Assembly (NCBI GenBank): GCA_033807695.1 | Contig: CM066302.1 | Coordinates: 682,001-746,000, forward strand | From: Daedaleopsis sinensis | Taxonomy: Eukaryota; Basidiomycota; Agaricomycetes; Polyporales; Polyporaceae | Length of the DNA stretch: 64,000 nt | Direction of reading: 5' to 3' | Shown: positions 47,143 to 60,775 of the stretch, one piece after another | Layout of the letters: the number at the start of each line of letters is the position of its first letter | Numbering within the stretch: position 1 is the first letter of the stretch | Program-made: the position numbers and the translations under genes | Notes under the pieces: generated by a model | What the model saw: only the letters and a program-made list of their open reading frames with translations | Database searches by the model: none | What the model was told of the DNA's origin: nothing

Positions 47143-47839
47143 GATAGAGGGCTTGATAGTGTGCTCTTCGTGCTGGGCCGAGCTAGTTGGGAGTGCGCGG
47201 CTTTATGGTGCGCGGGTGGGGGTGAGAGTGGTAGCGATGCGCAGCGGTCCGTGGGCGATCAGGATACGCTAGAACAACATGGCCGCCGGACAAGCGAGGC
47301 GTGAGTGTGTGCAGGGTATATCGCATGCCACCCGCGAGCACGACGAGGGTCTCGGGGACGCATATATGCATACCTAGAGTCGATGGGCACGACGTTTGCT
47401 CAGTGCGGAGAGCCAAAGAGGGCCGAGGCGGGAGTTGGGTATATGCGCGATGTTGATTGCGCAGAAGGAGGAGAGTGTCGAAGAGAGGCGGAGAGGAGAG
47501 GGTCATGTCGTCGGCTGGAGGAGGTATATATTGGATCTAGAGGAGGTCGAGGTCGGGATGGGTGGACAGGAGCTGTCGGGAGAGACAGGCATGTGAATTG
47601 ACCCCGCTCTCCACCGCCGAAAGTGCGTGCGGGGCAGGCCCTCCCCGCGTTTGTCCCCAATCAGGCAGGCCTCCGTTCCGTCCTTCCGTCCCGCCCCCGC
47701 TCGCATTCCGCCCGTCGTCCGTCTGCACGCCCAGATCCCCTCGAGTCCGCTTTTCCTCCGTGTCCGCCCGCAACACCTCCCTCACGGCTCTCGTCCGGAA
47801 CAGCCTGTGCACGTTATGGTTATGTCAACTAGTCTTGCT
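47143..47839. other. Carrier upstream region
   Basis: No gene seen. CT-rich patches around 47680-47800 are of low complexity. Confidence 0.4.
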
Positions 47840-47929
47840 TGACGTCTGCAAGGATGTGGAGATCTGGGCAGTCCGGTGAGCAGCAGCTCAAGTCACAACG
47901 AAAGCCATGGTCGCGTGTCGTCATCGGTT

Positions 47930-48085
47930 CGGCCGCGGCTATCCCGGGTCTTACGGGGCCTCGTGATTTCGGCGTACTTAAGTATTCGCCTAGGCTCCTC
48001 CAAGAAGGCACAGCTTTTAGCGACGATATCTTGCGCGTAGAGGTCTGTAGAGGTCGACGCGAACGTTTACAGCCTGCTAGGTGAG
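47930..48085 (+). pseudogene. Possible dynamin-family GTPase fragment
   Basis: A plus-strand frame contains LLQEGTAFSDDILRVEVC, which resembles the segment before the DxxG motif in fungal dynamin-related GTPases (FSDDILRIEISGP then the DLPG region). No P-loop or DLPG follows within the frame and the surrounding residues do not fit, so at most a small remnant is present. Confidence 0.3.
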
Positions 48086-48649
48086 TCGTATGTATGCCAG
48101 CTGTAAATCCATGCGAACGCTGCCGCAGAGCCAGGAGGGGTGACAGGTGACCGGGGGCCTGGAAAACACGGTCACATGTCTCGAGCAAGTTGACGCGTCA
48201 CGGTCGTTGAGTCGCCACTGAGTCGCCATCAACCAAATGCTTGCTCGCTGCTTGCACTGGCAGCACTAGATAATCAATAGATAATACTCAGCGAACTGAA
48301 CCCATATGTGCTACTGACTTCATCCTAGGTGCTGTTGTGTTACAAATTTGAAGGTACAGAAGGCGAAGCGGTTATGCACTAATATCCTCGACGCAGCTGT
48401 TTCCGACATCATGCCCGTTGCGCATGGTCTACCCATGGTCGACCATCCTGACCCCACTTGCTCTGTGTCTCTGCACTCTGTAGCCTCTCAGATCATCATT
48501 TTGGCGGTTATGACCTCATGGGCCGGAGTACAGAAGCAAGTTTGAAAACCGTGAAGTATGTCGCTCGCCCTTCCTCTTACCTCACATATACTCATACCCC
48601 TCCCCTTCTAGGTCTTGACGTTTTAGCTCCGGCGAACGTCCAACACGCC

Positions 48650-49195
48650 TCCAAGTTTCTGTTAAATATCGACATGAGAGGCATCGTACTCGTCCTCGTC
48701 TTTGTGACCTACAGTTACAAGTACTCTTGCCGGCTCCGGGTTCATCAGGAAGACACTTTACCATGTGCATCTCCCTCTTGGAACAGGTGTTCTCTCTTTT
48801 GCTTGCTTGATGAGGTCGACTATGTCGCCACACCTTCAGACGCCGTGCCTATCAAGGACGACCTTCTTTTGTCTGAAGGCAAGTCCGACACGACCGCCGA
48901 CGACTCGGTCACGCCCTCCGTTGGCCTCGACATCTTATTCGTGCACCTCGACGGCACCCTCTCCGAGAGCACCGTGACCGCAGTTCAGTCTAGTGCGATG
49001 TACTACTTCCAGTGTGACATCCTCCAGGTGACCTCTCTGTTGTTGCGAACGATGGCACCTCTCGAGGTCTCAGCAAGACCACCCAGCAACTGGCACTCGC
49101 TCGCGCTCACGGTTCTCCAGCTCATTCCTTCGAGCACCTCGCCCGTGCCGCCAAGGTCTGGCACGACCGCGACTCGAGGCCGTTGCCGCACTAGT
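48650..49195 (+). CDS. Unassigned coding-like stretch
   Basis: A long open plus-strand frame includes DEVDYVATPSDAVPIKDDLL and VGLDILFVHLDGTLSES. After a probable GTGACC/CAG break, another frame reads NDGTSRGLSKTTQQLALARA then FEHLARAAKVWHDRDS to a TAG near 49195. The residue composition looks coding, but no motif is recognised and the exon boundaries are guesses. It could be a decayed gene. Confidence 0.25.
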
Positions 49196-51764
49196 GCTCT
49201 CCAGAACCTGTCGTCTGATATATACTATGTACTATAACGGCTCGTCGCCTTGTCCACAATGTCCAATATGGCACGCATATACTCTACGCAGCCCAGTAGC
49301 AAATTCAACGCGAGAGAGGAACCTAATCCCACCTGACTAAGTGTCTACGCCCACCGCCGGTCATTTGTCAAGAAAAGAGCTGCGATGGAGGTTATTTCAG
49401 CGGCTCATATACAATTTTGAGGTATAAGCTGAGCTTGGACCCGTACCATACGAGAAGAGAGAATCAGAAGAATGTGCACATATCTTCGCTTCGAGAGCGT
49501 GAGAGGCGACAGCTCTTATCCTAGTGCGTAGCCTGAATACGACATCGACCATGCGGCAGGACGTGCGTCGGTAACCCGAGAACCCCCTTACTAGGAGAAC
49601 ACTAGGCTACCGTGACCGGGTCCTGGCACGGGGACGTGGATGCTCACCTACCGTGGCCTTGTCGCGTTGATCGCACCGGGCGCAGGGAGCATGGCGGAAA
49701 TCTGCATGTACGGGGCGGCGCATGTTAGTACAATACAAAGAAGAGCACGAGACACAGCTCCCGACTGTCTCGACATCCTCCGACCATGCGCACAACCGCC
49801 GACGTCACTCCCAGTGCAGGTCCAGCGATGCCGACGATCGTCTCCTTCGACTGCACAGATCACAGATGTACAGGGTATGCCGATGCGACGGGTATTGACT
49901 CTTGAGAGAGGACACGGATGGGGGAGTGCTACCATCGGCGATGGCAATATGCCCGAGTGAATGCAGCGTGTGCAGTGGGGCCAGTGTGTGTTGTACCTGC
50001 GTGCGCACATGAGTCCAAACTTCGAGATCACATCGTTTCACTGACTTTCAACTGTGGATCAATGTCGGAGACTGGCGTGTTGGCGTTGGCCAGAAAAGTC
50101 CCCACCGCTGCTGAGAAAGATATTCTGTCTTCAGTGGCAAGTTCATGTGCTTGTAGACACAGAAAGGTTGGGAGACCTTGCCTCGCGCAGCTCCGCCCCG
50201 CGTCGGCGGTCAAACAGAGCTGCAATTTCTAGCGGGTCGAAATGTGAGAGTTGCACAGGAGGAGTGCTACAGCTGTCGACCCAGCACCATAGCCCTCGGG
50301 TCCGCGTTCGAGGACTCTTGGGTTTGGGTATGAGAACGGTGCGTAGCTACGATAGCAAAGGATAGTCAGTGCGACTTGGGCAGAGTACAGTATATAGAAA
50401 CATCTACCCATGAGCAGCCTGGCGTGCGATTGTGCCTGTGCAGATGGGCGCATGTCAGGGAGGGTCACTCAAGTCCTGCGAATTGGTACCACCTACTCGG
50501 TCAAACAAGTCGCACGCAGATAATTCAATGTGAAAAATGCGGTCCCTCTTGTGCAGTGGTGGCTGATAACCACAGTCTTGGCGCACCCATACACCCACGC
50601 ATCGGGAGGTTCCCGCCGACGACGGAGGATGCGCGAGAGCGGGGGAAACACCAACTTAGGGGATACTAGAGATGGTGAGTGCTGGTAACGGTATGTGCTG
50701 AGCGCTCTTACAATGCCAATGCAAGGCTACGTAATCACCGGTTACTTACTGAGACTAATAGCCGGTTTAGGGTGTAGCCGACGAGGTCCTGCAGCTCATG
50801 AAGCTTGCCTTCGATCCCATCACCAGCTGCTTTCACTTCGTTATGCCACCTCGTTTAGTACAGGGTCAGGTACTGGAATCAATTACTGCACATCCGCGCA
50901 AACCAAAGCCCGTCGAGTACTGGAAGTTCACACAGCAACAAAGCAGGCTCAAGCTTCGCCTCTTGAAGGCTGGCGTCCAACTTTGAGACGGCCTTGATCT
51001 TCGAATAACAACGTTCTAGTCATCCCGGGCGTTTTCGATCTTAAATACACAGCGATACGCTATGTAATGGTAAGCCGGTGACTGGCTGCTAATGCAGGAA
51101 TCGGCCTCCTTCCCCTTACCGCCGGTTAATACGGTACCGAAGTCAAACAAGTGGCATACGCTCTCAGCAAGAAGCGTTGTTTATCGGTGTAGATCCCCCG
51201 AGGTCAGGAACATCAATTATTCTCTTGAGACCCACACTGACATGACGCACTCTCCCAGTGTCCTCCGTTCACAGCGAGCCGAGCTATTCTTATTCAGGAC
51301 ATACGGCACCGTCGCGAAGCTGCAAAGAGGGTTCAAACCGCGACTAGCTTGCGTACTCATTGGTCGTGCGCTCAAATCCGAGCTACACACCAAAGCTCTG
51401 GCTCCTCGTCCCCGTCGTTGCTCTGCCTTCTGGGCGCGCACGGTACCGAAAATGCCGCTCACTCATTGGCCGATTATTCGCACTAGAGCGACACACCGAC
51501 GCTATGGGCGTGTCCGCCCGCCGTTGTGCTGGTAGTCGGACGCGCACGGTCCCGGAAATAACGTGGTCTTTGCGAGGTGATTGGTCTCCTTGGGCTTGCA
51601 GGCACGGAGTATGCAAGAGCTCAGTGTCATTGCATCATGCCGTGCATCAACACTGGTAGTTTGTGTAGGGTCGATGAGGGTTTAAAAGGTGTCCAAGTTG
51701 CAGCTCCAGTCTCCCCAGAGCTCTCAGCTTTCTCCGCACCTCTTGTACAGCCCAGCTTAACGCA
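49196..51764. other. Largely gene-free; one small frame
   Basis: Short frames only. One at 50798-50986 (MKLAFDPITSCFHFVMPPRL, then ending LLKAGVQL) is compact and looks plausible, but is unassigned. The last 80 bp hold the peroxidase promoter. Confidence 0.35.
51680..51690 (+). promoter_or_regulatory. TATA-like element of the peroxidase gene
   Basis: GTTTAAAAGG about 80 bp before the ATG at 51765. Farther upstream TGCGCTC (51365) fits the metal-response consensus TGCRCNC; both are inferred from position only. Confidence 0.4.
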
Positions 51765-53154
<1,390 letters not shown>

Positions 53155-54471
53155 GCGGCGACGCCGGTTCACGGTATGACCAACGGTCTCGGATAGAAAC
53201 GTGCATCGTCGAATTATGTAGCAATGTCTCCCGCGCCCAAGTTTCGCACTGGGTGCTTTGTGTATATGTTGTACTTGTGTTGCCGGGTAGAAGGTCACAC
53301 GATCATGGTGAGATCGGTGTTGACAGCTGTATATCATGTGTTGAACAAACCTCCCGCGCGTCCAGGACATCGACATGCCACACGCCGACGATTGGAATTG
53401 TACAAGAAGCCGTTTCAGGCTACAGGACAGGAGGCCAATGGAGGATAGCTGATATGCAACCGCCGGTGAAGAGACGAGCTGCGGGCAGCCTCCCCTCGCT
53501 TCTTATACTCTTGAGCTCGAGCGGGAGATAGCATGTACTAGTAGCCCCGTCGCTCAGTTCCTGAGTCGGCATCCTCGCTGTATAAAGGCTAATCAGAGGG
53601 AACATATTCTTCATCTCGCGGCATCGTGTACGCCGCTGGAGGTCGACGACATATTCCAACAACTCCACTCGAACACAATCATGCTTCGCACAAGGACGGA
53701 GCACAAGCCATTGCGAAGAAATCGAGGAAAACCATTATGCTGGATGGCAGCATAAAATGGCGTGTGCTCTCCGGATAAGGAAGTAATACCATTCTGGGAA
53801 CATTCAAGCCTGTTAGACAAGGGAGCTTAGGTCAATGGAGTGGTAACGGTCATCCGTGGTGAGACACGTACCTGAGCGGGTGTATATGATCGCCCGTAGC
53901 AGAGGGTGCCGAGTCCTCACTGGCATACAGCCGGGCGGTCCACTCCTCGAGGCATGGGTAAACGGGTGGCCAAGGGGGTTGGGGATGCTATCCACACAAC
54001 TGCCTCGAGCATGTACACGCCAAGCGATATACGTGCGACTACAAGCCACAACAGCGGTAGCCGTCAGAATTTAGAGTCTCGTGAATATGGCCGGTCCAAC
54101 ATCTCAAGGGACTCACTCCAACAACCAACCACTGTCTTGCTCTTTCGGAACATGGTCCACTGACACTGGCAGTGCGTGCAGTGGTTGATAGAAAAACGTT
54201 CTTCGAGAAGAGTGACTTGCGTACATCTTCATGTAAGAATTGCGAAAATAAAATGGTCCATATTCGCGATTAGAGAGCGCATGAGAGGAGTGGGAGGAGT
54301 GGAGGTGGGAGGAAGACATGGAATTAACTCAGACGCGGAGTCTCAATGGATCATAGTATTGACAGCTACCGTTAGTATCGCTTGCAGTGAAGAGCTATCG
54401 GAACTTTAATTACATAGTATAATCTAAAGCGCGCGTATAGACAACCGTCACGTACGCACCAGCGTAGTCTA
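53155..54471. other. Peroxidase 3' flank, no further gene
   Basis: The first 200 bp resemble the flank of the dead peroxidase copy (GCGCCCAAG, CGCACTG, GTGCTTT). The rest has only short frames. Confidence 0.45.
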
Positions 54472-55051
54472 GAATCACCAAAGAGGAGGGGTGCAGAGGT
54501 CCCCCGTGGGAACGTCGGAGTATGAACATGCCGACGGCACTGGCCTTTATGTACGAGGCGCCGGGACTCGAGCCGCTCGGCAGCAACGACTCCATGCTAC
54601 GACAGGCTACTCAGTACTCAGTACTTCGGAGCTCGAAGAGCCCGCGCACGGGCCCCCGAAGGTCGCGAGGAAGAAGCGCGCGCGCGCACAAGCCGAGCGC
54701 GAGGAGACGAGCGAGGACTCGGATCCCCGCGCGGCGGTGCGCAAGCTCGCGCTCCAGCAAGGCTGCGCGCGGGAAGGGCAAGAGCGTCGTCGGCCGCGAG
54801 TCCAATTCTCGTGACCCCTCCTGCGGCTACATACTCATACATTCATATATCTCATCATTGTTATTTAGTTTCTCTTCACTAACCATAGCGCGGACTATCG
54901 AAGACAAGTCGGGAGAGACGTGCAGAGGGAGGACGCGTGGCGACGCGATACTTAGTAGACGCCGAAAGACTCGAGGTCAAAGTTGCCGTCCGCATGTTCA
55001 CACTCCGACGTTCCCACGGGGGACCTCTGCACCCCTCCTCTTTGGTGATTC
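54472..55051. mobile_element. Element with 68-bp terminal inverted repeats
   Basis: 54472-54539 and 54984-55051 are reverse complements over 68 bp with two mismatches, enclosing 444 bp. The interior contains a GC-rich, coding-like stretch (PAHGPPKVARKKRARAQAE then REETSEDSDPRAAVRKLAL, continuing GKGKSVVGRES in the next frame) that looks like a captured gene piece rather than a transposase. No clear target-site duplication was found. It is a candidate non-autonomous DNA transposon or an inverted duplication. Confidence 0.6.
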
Positions 55052-55253
55052 CAGCCTCTATTCAAAGGAACGACTATCTTCCGACACTTGAACTAGAGGC
55101 TGGTCTACGAGCCTACACCAGCGCTCTCTATCATCGAGTCATCCAATTCAATCCCTCCTGCTCCTCCATCCTCTTCAGTCCCCGACTCACGCGTCTGGCC
55201 AAACACTCATCGAATCGGTCAGACAACGGTATGGACCCTATACAGGACTCTGA

Positions 55254-56815
55254 ATGTCGGTCAAGCATGCACTTCAGTGTCATGACATTGTCGTCGAAAT
55301 ATTCCAGCATCTCTGCACCCCCAGCGACTTCGGGATCCACGGTCTGCCAGTGATGAGCTGGGACCACGATATCAATGGCAGCGCGCTCTTCTATCTCAAC
55401 CAGAGCTCGCTCGCTTACGCCGCCCGAACATGTCGGGCATTCAGTGGTCCTGCTCTGGATGTTCTCTGGCGAGATCTACCAGACATCATATCACTTTTCC
55501 GGATCCTTCCTCATTACGAAGGGACAGAGGACGACGAGTATCGTACCGTACGTCGTGCTCATTCGTAGAGCCGCTCTCTCGTAGCATTTAACCAACTGGT
55601 ACAGTTTGTTCTAGCACACGACCCCAATGAACACGAGTGGAGCCGTTTCATAGAGTATGCCAACCGGGTGCAGCTCGCTCACACATATGGCGCTCGAGAG
55701 ATTCATCCAAATGCCTGGAATGCTCTCACTCTTCGTCGGAGCAAAAGTGGATCACTCTTCCCCAAGTTGAAGTCGCTTCATTTCTGATGGGATGAAGAGA
55801 CCCCACTGGAATCACTCAGCCATCTGCTCGCACCATCTCTCACCCGATTGGTTTTCGCCGTTAACGGTATCTCCGAAGGAGTTCTCGAAAAAGTGATGGA
55901 CGCATTACGCGGAGCAGTTTCGCGTCAATGTCATACCATATACTTCTCTCCGACCTACAGGCCGCCTCACGCTGCCCTCACTGCCATCCTCCCTTTTTGG
56001 GAACTCTCTCAGCTTCGTGCGCTGCATCTCATAGCAAGCTTTGCGCTAACATCATCCATTATCCACGCTCTCTCCTACTTCCCACATCTCAGAACACTGT
56101 CGTTGAAGATATCGTCCATCCGTGATCGCCCTTCGACTCTCAAACTCGAGCCCTTGAAAATTCTCGAACTTGAGGTAGAGTCTTTCGAAGATGCCGTCTC
56201 CCTTCTGGTGGAAGCGTCTTTGCCTCAGCTTCAGCAGGCAAAACTGATGATCGACTTGGGCCCTAACCAACGAGGAACCTCCTACATCGCCGAGATCATC
56301 TCTACTCTTGCCACTGTGTTGCGATCGGGAACTGCTACAGACCGCTTGAGGCGTCCGCTTTCCTGTCCCCACTGCTCGCTTCTTCCCGACTGGAAGTCCT
56401 CAAACTTGGCTTCCTAGCAGACGACGACGAGAAACCGTTACAAGTGAACTTCCCCGACAAGGACCTTCGCTCAGCCATCTCCGCGTGGCCGCTCCTCCGA
56501 GAGCTGAGGGTTGCCGTCACGTACCACACGCGGTACGACTACTGTCGCAAGCCGCAATACGGTCTCCCGAAGCTACCCGCTCCACCTCCCACCATACAGA
56601 CACTCGCTGCGTTTGCGGAGACCCACTCGCGTTTAGAGGTCCTGCAACTTCCCTACGTCTGCATACCCGCCGATATGATCGTCACAACGACGACCACGCT
56701 GGGGTCGCACCCGAGAACCCGGTCGAGCCTCGTCCTGGACTCGCTGCCGATTTTGGACCATGGGCTACGCGAGCTGGAGATCGACACATGGGGTGTCCTA
56801 GATCTCAAGGCGGCT
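55254..56815 (+). pseudogene. F-box/LRR-like protein, disabled copy
   Basis: Exon 1 (55254-55547, 294 nt) encodes the F-box region (HALQCHDIVVEIFQHL, then FSGPALDVLWRDLPDI). Exon 2 begins at 55605. The parallel intact gene at 57455 has an exon 1 of exactly the same length. Damage: an in-frame TGA at 55785-55787 (KSLHF, stop, WDEETPLESLSHLL), a frameshift near 56325, and loss of the 3' end where a copia element begins near 56810. Downstream of each lesion the sequence is still well conserved (AFAETHSRLEVLQLPYVCIP, ADMIVTTTTTLG), so inactivation is recent. Confidence 0.88.
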
Positions 56816-57400
56816 CAGCACTGGCTCGTATCACGCACGCACCAAGCATATCGACATCCGGTATCATTACATCCGGTATGTCATCGAGGCTGGCTCGATT
56901 CGACTCATCTACTGCCCCACCAACGACCAGACTGCCGACACCCTCACGAAGGCGCTCCCATCCGTCAAGGTCAAGCATTTCGCGACTGCGCTCGGACTCG
57001 CTCCGGTTTGAGGGGGAGTGTTGCGGATTGAGCAACCCGCGCGGTCCTCACGCGCGCGTCAGGCCCTTGCGCGCACAAGACGCGAAGGCTGCGCGTCACG
57101 TCCACTTACAATTAGAGGTCTCAGGTTTCTTATAAGTGTCTTAGTATTGACTGTTTCTTTTGTTTATGACAGATCTTGTTACTATACGTTTAAGTACGAC
57201 TGCTGCTCGCTCCGTCACCTCAGTTCTGCACACACAGACTGAGGTGAGCCTACTGTTCTTTCCCTTACTCACACACCTTGTATCTGACCTCTATCTATCT
57301 TGTAGTGCTTCGATTATAGGTACTACATCAATCTATTATAGTTCTGCACACACAGACTGAGTGCTTCGATTATAAGTGCTTCGATTACTTATACGCTCTC
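56805..57400 (+). mobile_element. Ty1/copia retrotransposon 3' remnant
   Basis: The frame from about 56830 reads SYHARTKHIDIRYHYIR, then IEAGSIRLIYCPTNDQ and TADTLTKALPS. This is the C-terminal end of the copia RNase H, stopping at TGA near 57012. A purine-rich primer tract (GAGGGGGAGTG) follows at once, then TGTTGCGGATT, the expected start of a 3' LTR. The right LTR border is unclear; repeated GTGCTTCGATTA and CTGCACACACAGACTGAG motifs lie at 57220-57395. The element is 5'-truncated at its junction with the F-box gene; no integrase or reverse transcriptase remains. Confidence 0.82.
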
Positions 57401-57454
57401 GTAGGTATACGGAGGAAGACCGAGGACTCCCGGCGTCCACTGGCAGTTGGAATC

Positions 57455-59416
57455 ATGTCTGGCCCAGGAGTCGTTGAACACGCACTTCAGTGTCATGATA
57501 TCGTCGTTGCCATCTTCCAACACTTATACATCCCCACCGACTTCTCTTGCATAAAAGCACTCCTGATTGGTGACCATGCCGCACTCCTCCTCAACCGGCG
57601 AACGCTTGCCTCCGCCGCTCGAGCATGTTGGAGATTCAGTGGACCTGCTCTGGACATTCTCTGGCGGGACCTACCATCGCTTGGACTCCTCTTTCGCATC
57701 CTACCTCATCGTGAGCGTGAAGCTAAGAGGGGTCACTTGGGGACCAATGTGCGTGATGTACATCTCTAAAATTTCTTACTGTTGTTCTAACACTACACAT
57801 CTATCCCCCGTCCTCCATGACGGCAGATCATCCTGGTTGACCAGATTTCAGAACATGAATGGCGCAGATTCGAGCAGTATGCCAATCGTATACGCATCAC
57901 CAGCACGAATGTTGCTATTCATCCGAACTCCTGGAATATGCTTAATACTCGTCGTCGAGCCACTGGCTGCGGCGGTGGATCATTTCTTCCGCAGCTGCAA
58001 TCCCTGGAGCTTTTCTGGTCGCTTCTTACCCCAATGGAGTCCCTTGCCCACCTTCTCTCCCCGTCTCTCACCCGGCTGCTATTCCACTCCAACGATAAGC
58101 CACCTCAAACTGTAATGGATGCCTTGCGCGGAGCAGTGACACGCCAGTGCAGCAGTCTTTATCTCTATCCATCCCTTAATTACGACGCGAAAGCCTCCAT
58201 CCCCTTCTGGGAGCTGTCCCAGCTGAAAGCCCTCTATATCTTATGTCATTTCCCAATGACAAAAGACATCATGCGAGCTCTTGAATCCTTCCCGTATCTC
58301 ACGACCTTGTCGGCAAAAATCCATCCTCTTCTTGATCGCTCAACTCCGCTGAAACTCCTTAACTTGGAGAGTTTGGAGCTCAGGCTATACTCGCTTGATG
58401 ACGCGGCTTCTCTCCTGGTCGGCGCATCCTTGCCTCAGCTTCGACACGCCAAACTCAGAGTCAGATTCGAGTCCCGCCGGGGGGGATGGACCGCGCAACA
58501 ATGGCCTCCAAACGTCCCCCATATCATGTCTAGTCTCTCCGGACAAAATCTGCGGAGCGTTCATATTGAAATCACCGATTGTCATCGCCCGCTTGAAGCC
58601 GTCGCCTTCATCTCCCCATTGATCGCATCTCCCAAGCTAGAGGTTCTCGTTCTGTTCTTTCGCCCAAGTGATCTACACGGCCCTCAGGGAGAGGTGCACC
58701 TCCGTGACGAGGACTTTCGCGCAGTCATTTCTGCATGGCCATTCCTACGGGTTTTCAGATTCAGCATTCCGGATACTCTCAACATATGGGAACGGTATTA
58801 CCCTGAGCTAGACAAGCCTACACGACGTGGTCTCCCGGTGCTCCCCTCTCCCCCTCCTAGCATTCAAACGCTCGCCGCGTTCGCGGAGGCGCACCCCCAT
58901 CTGGAGACTCTGCACCTGCCTTATGTCTGCATACCCGCCGATATGATCGTCACGACAACGTTCACACTAGGGCCACATCTGATACCTCGTTCAACGCTCA
59001 TGTTGGATACGCTGCCGGTTTTGGACCATGGCCTGCGTGATCTGGAGATCGATACATGGGGGGTCTTGGACCTCAACCCGTCTAAGAGACGCGATATGCG
59101 GCTTGGGAGAGAGAGCCAGGCGGACGAGGAGAACGTAGGTAACTACGACGGAACGCTGCTAGGAGCTTGGGATGAGGACGAAGAAGAGAAGAACAGGCCA
59201 GGAAAGATCCAGCCGTTGTACGAGTTCGCGGCCGCCATAGACAGGCTGTTCCCAAACTTGCAGTGGCCATGGTCAGACTGCGAGAGCATGGAAGGCTGGC
59301 CGGATGTAACAGCTGGCGTTCGGCCGCGGTTGCGCGAAGTCCTGGAGCTGCTGCAGCGAGGGCGAAGAGGGGCGCATCGGGTAGTTGTAGCCCCCAAGGG
59401 TCGGAACCCAGACTAG
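57455..59416 (+). CDS. F-box domain protein with leucine-rich C-terminal region
   Basis: Two exons (57455-57748, 57827-59416) give 627 residues. An N-terminal F-box (HALQCHDIVVAIFQHL, then ACWRFSGPALDILWRDLP) would bind Skp1 in an SCF ubiquitin ligase. The remainder is an irregular leucine-rich array (PSLTRLLF, LSQLKALYIL, LESFPYLTTL, LNLESLELRLYSL, LEVLVLFF) suited to substrate recognition. This class is greatly expanded in Agaricomycetes. The C-terminus is acidic (DEDEEEKN), then ends with an Arg-rich stretch. It is the intact member of a tandem pair; the other member lies directly upstream with a copia remnant between them. The substrate is unknown. Confidence 0.85.
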
Positions 59417-59860
59417 GCACCGACGACGATTACAGGGAGCGAGAATTAAAGGATTATGGGCTCTTGGAGATGATCCGATACGGAGTAAGACACGCGAGTT
59501 TTCCGGTCGTCGAGGTTGTACATGCACACTTACCTTGCTGCAGTTGTGATTCCGTGGGTACCGTGGTACAGGCTTCGAGCGAGTATATACACAGAAATTA
59601 CTGTATGTTGACCAGTTATCATAGGTAGAATTGCACGATGCACGCACTCAACTGGTATACACCGATATCAGTTATTCAACCCGCTTCGCAGTGTAATCTA
59701 CCGTGGTATAGCCCTTTATCGCGACTTCGAACAACTCGCGGGTTTTGTATATCTGATGTACATTAAAAGTTCGGCACACTCATCGTCTGTGGAGAAACAT
59801 TCATATACAACCGTAGTTATCGGAGAGTGAACGGAACTCACCTACTGATACACGAGTTGA

Positions 59861-60775
59861 TCATGTCCGGGAGACTCCACGACTATCGAAGACGCGTTGG
59901 AACGTGTAGAAGGTATCCCGTCCCAGGATAGCAAAGACGACATGCTCAAACGAGCTTCGAAACCTCGCTCTATCGCTCACCAGCAGATCCACCCATAAAT
60001 TCGCTATGACCTCCACGTTGTTCTCGAAGACACCCGTCCCGAAGCTCCCGAGGACGAGATGCTTGACGCCCTGCTGCTCGAACAGGTACAGTATCCGTCC
60101 CATGCGCTCGCGCATCTCCTGTTTGATCTTGTCTTCCACCCATGTGCTAGCAACGCGTCCGAAGAGGGTCTGCCTTACGACGCCCGCGTTGACCGCCGGG
60201 CTCGTGAGGACATCGATTTGGTACGGCTCGACGAGGTCGCCGTTGTCGGCGCGGAGGACGGTGACACCGGGTGAGTATATCATCGCGTGCGTGTAGTATC
60301 CGCCCTTCTGGTCGCGGTTGTGTAGGGTGTAGAACGCCTGGGCGACGCGCGTCATGAGTGTGGGGTAGAGGGTGGACGAGCGCGCGATCGACTCCTCCTG
60401 GGCTTGCGCACCCGACTTGAACCCTCCTCCGGGCTTCCTCGCCGAGGCAAAGTTCAACACACCGACCTTCGCTTTCGGCTCGGGCTGGCGAGGGACGTTA
60501 GGCGCATGCGCACGCGCACGGCGCAGGACCTCGTGGAGATACTGCGCACCCTCGAGTGTGGAGACCTTGAGGAGAGAGATCTTCGCGACAGGGGGAGATG
60601 ACCAGGATGATAGAAAAGAGTCTGGTGCGTAGTATGTTGTTTGGCGTTTGGACTGTTCAGTGGAGACGCGTAGGTCGAATGTTCTGCCGTTCAGAGTGTA
60701 CGATCCTCCGTCGATGAAGTCCAGAGTACTCTCGGCGATCGCTTTTCGCCTGGCAGTGCGTGCTGCGTCACTCAT
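59861..60775 (-). CDS. Microbial-type poly(ADP-ribose) glycohydrolase
   Basis: A single intronless frame of 304 residues starts MSDAARTARRKAI. The catalytic signature of bacterial/fungal-type PARG (a macrodomain relative) is complete: NFASARKPGGGFKSG with GGG at 116-118, followed after seven residues by QEE at 126-128. Later YYTHAMIYSPGV, DVLTSPAVNAGV and LVLGSFGTGVFENN are family hallmarks. It removes poly(ADP-ribose) or related ADP-ribose modifications, cleaving ribose-ribose bonds with the paired glutamates. The length is normal for fungal homologues and no damage was seen. Confidence 0.9.
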   Translation of the reverse strand: MSDAARTARRKAIAESTLDFIDGGSYTLNGRTFDLRVSTEQSKRQTTYYAPDSFLSSWSSPPVAKISLLKVSTLEGAQYLHEVLRRARAHAPNVPRQPEPKAKVGVLNFASARKPGGGFKSGAQAQEESIARSSTLYPTLMTRVAQAFYTLHNRDQKGGYYTHAMIYSPGVTVLRADNGDLVEPYQIDVLTSPAVNAGVVRQTLFGRVASTWVEDKIKQEMRERMGRILYLFEQQGVKHLVLGSFGTGVFENNVEVIANLWVDLLVSDRARFRSSFEHVVFAILGRDTFYTFQRVFDSRGVSRT

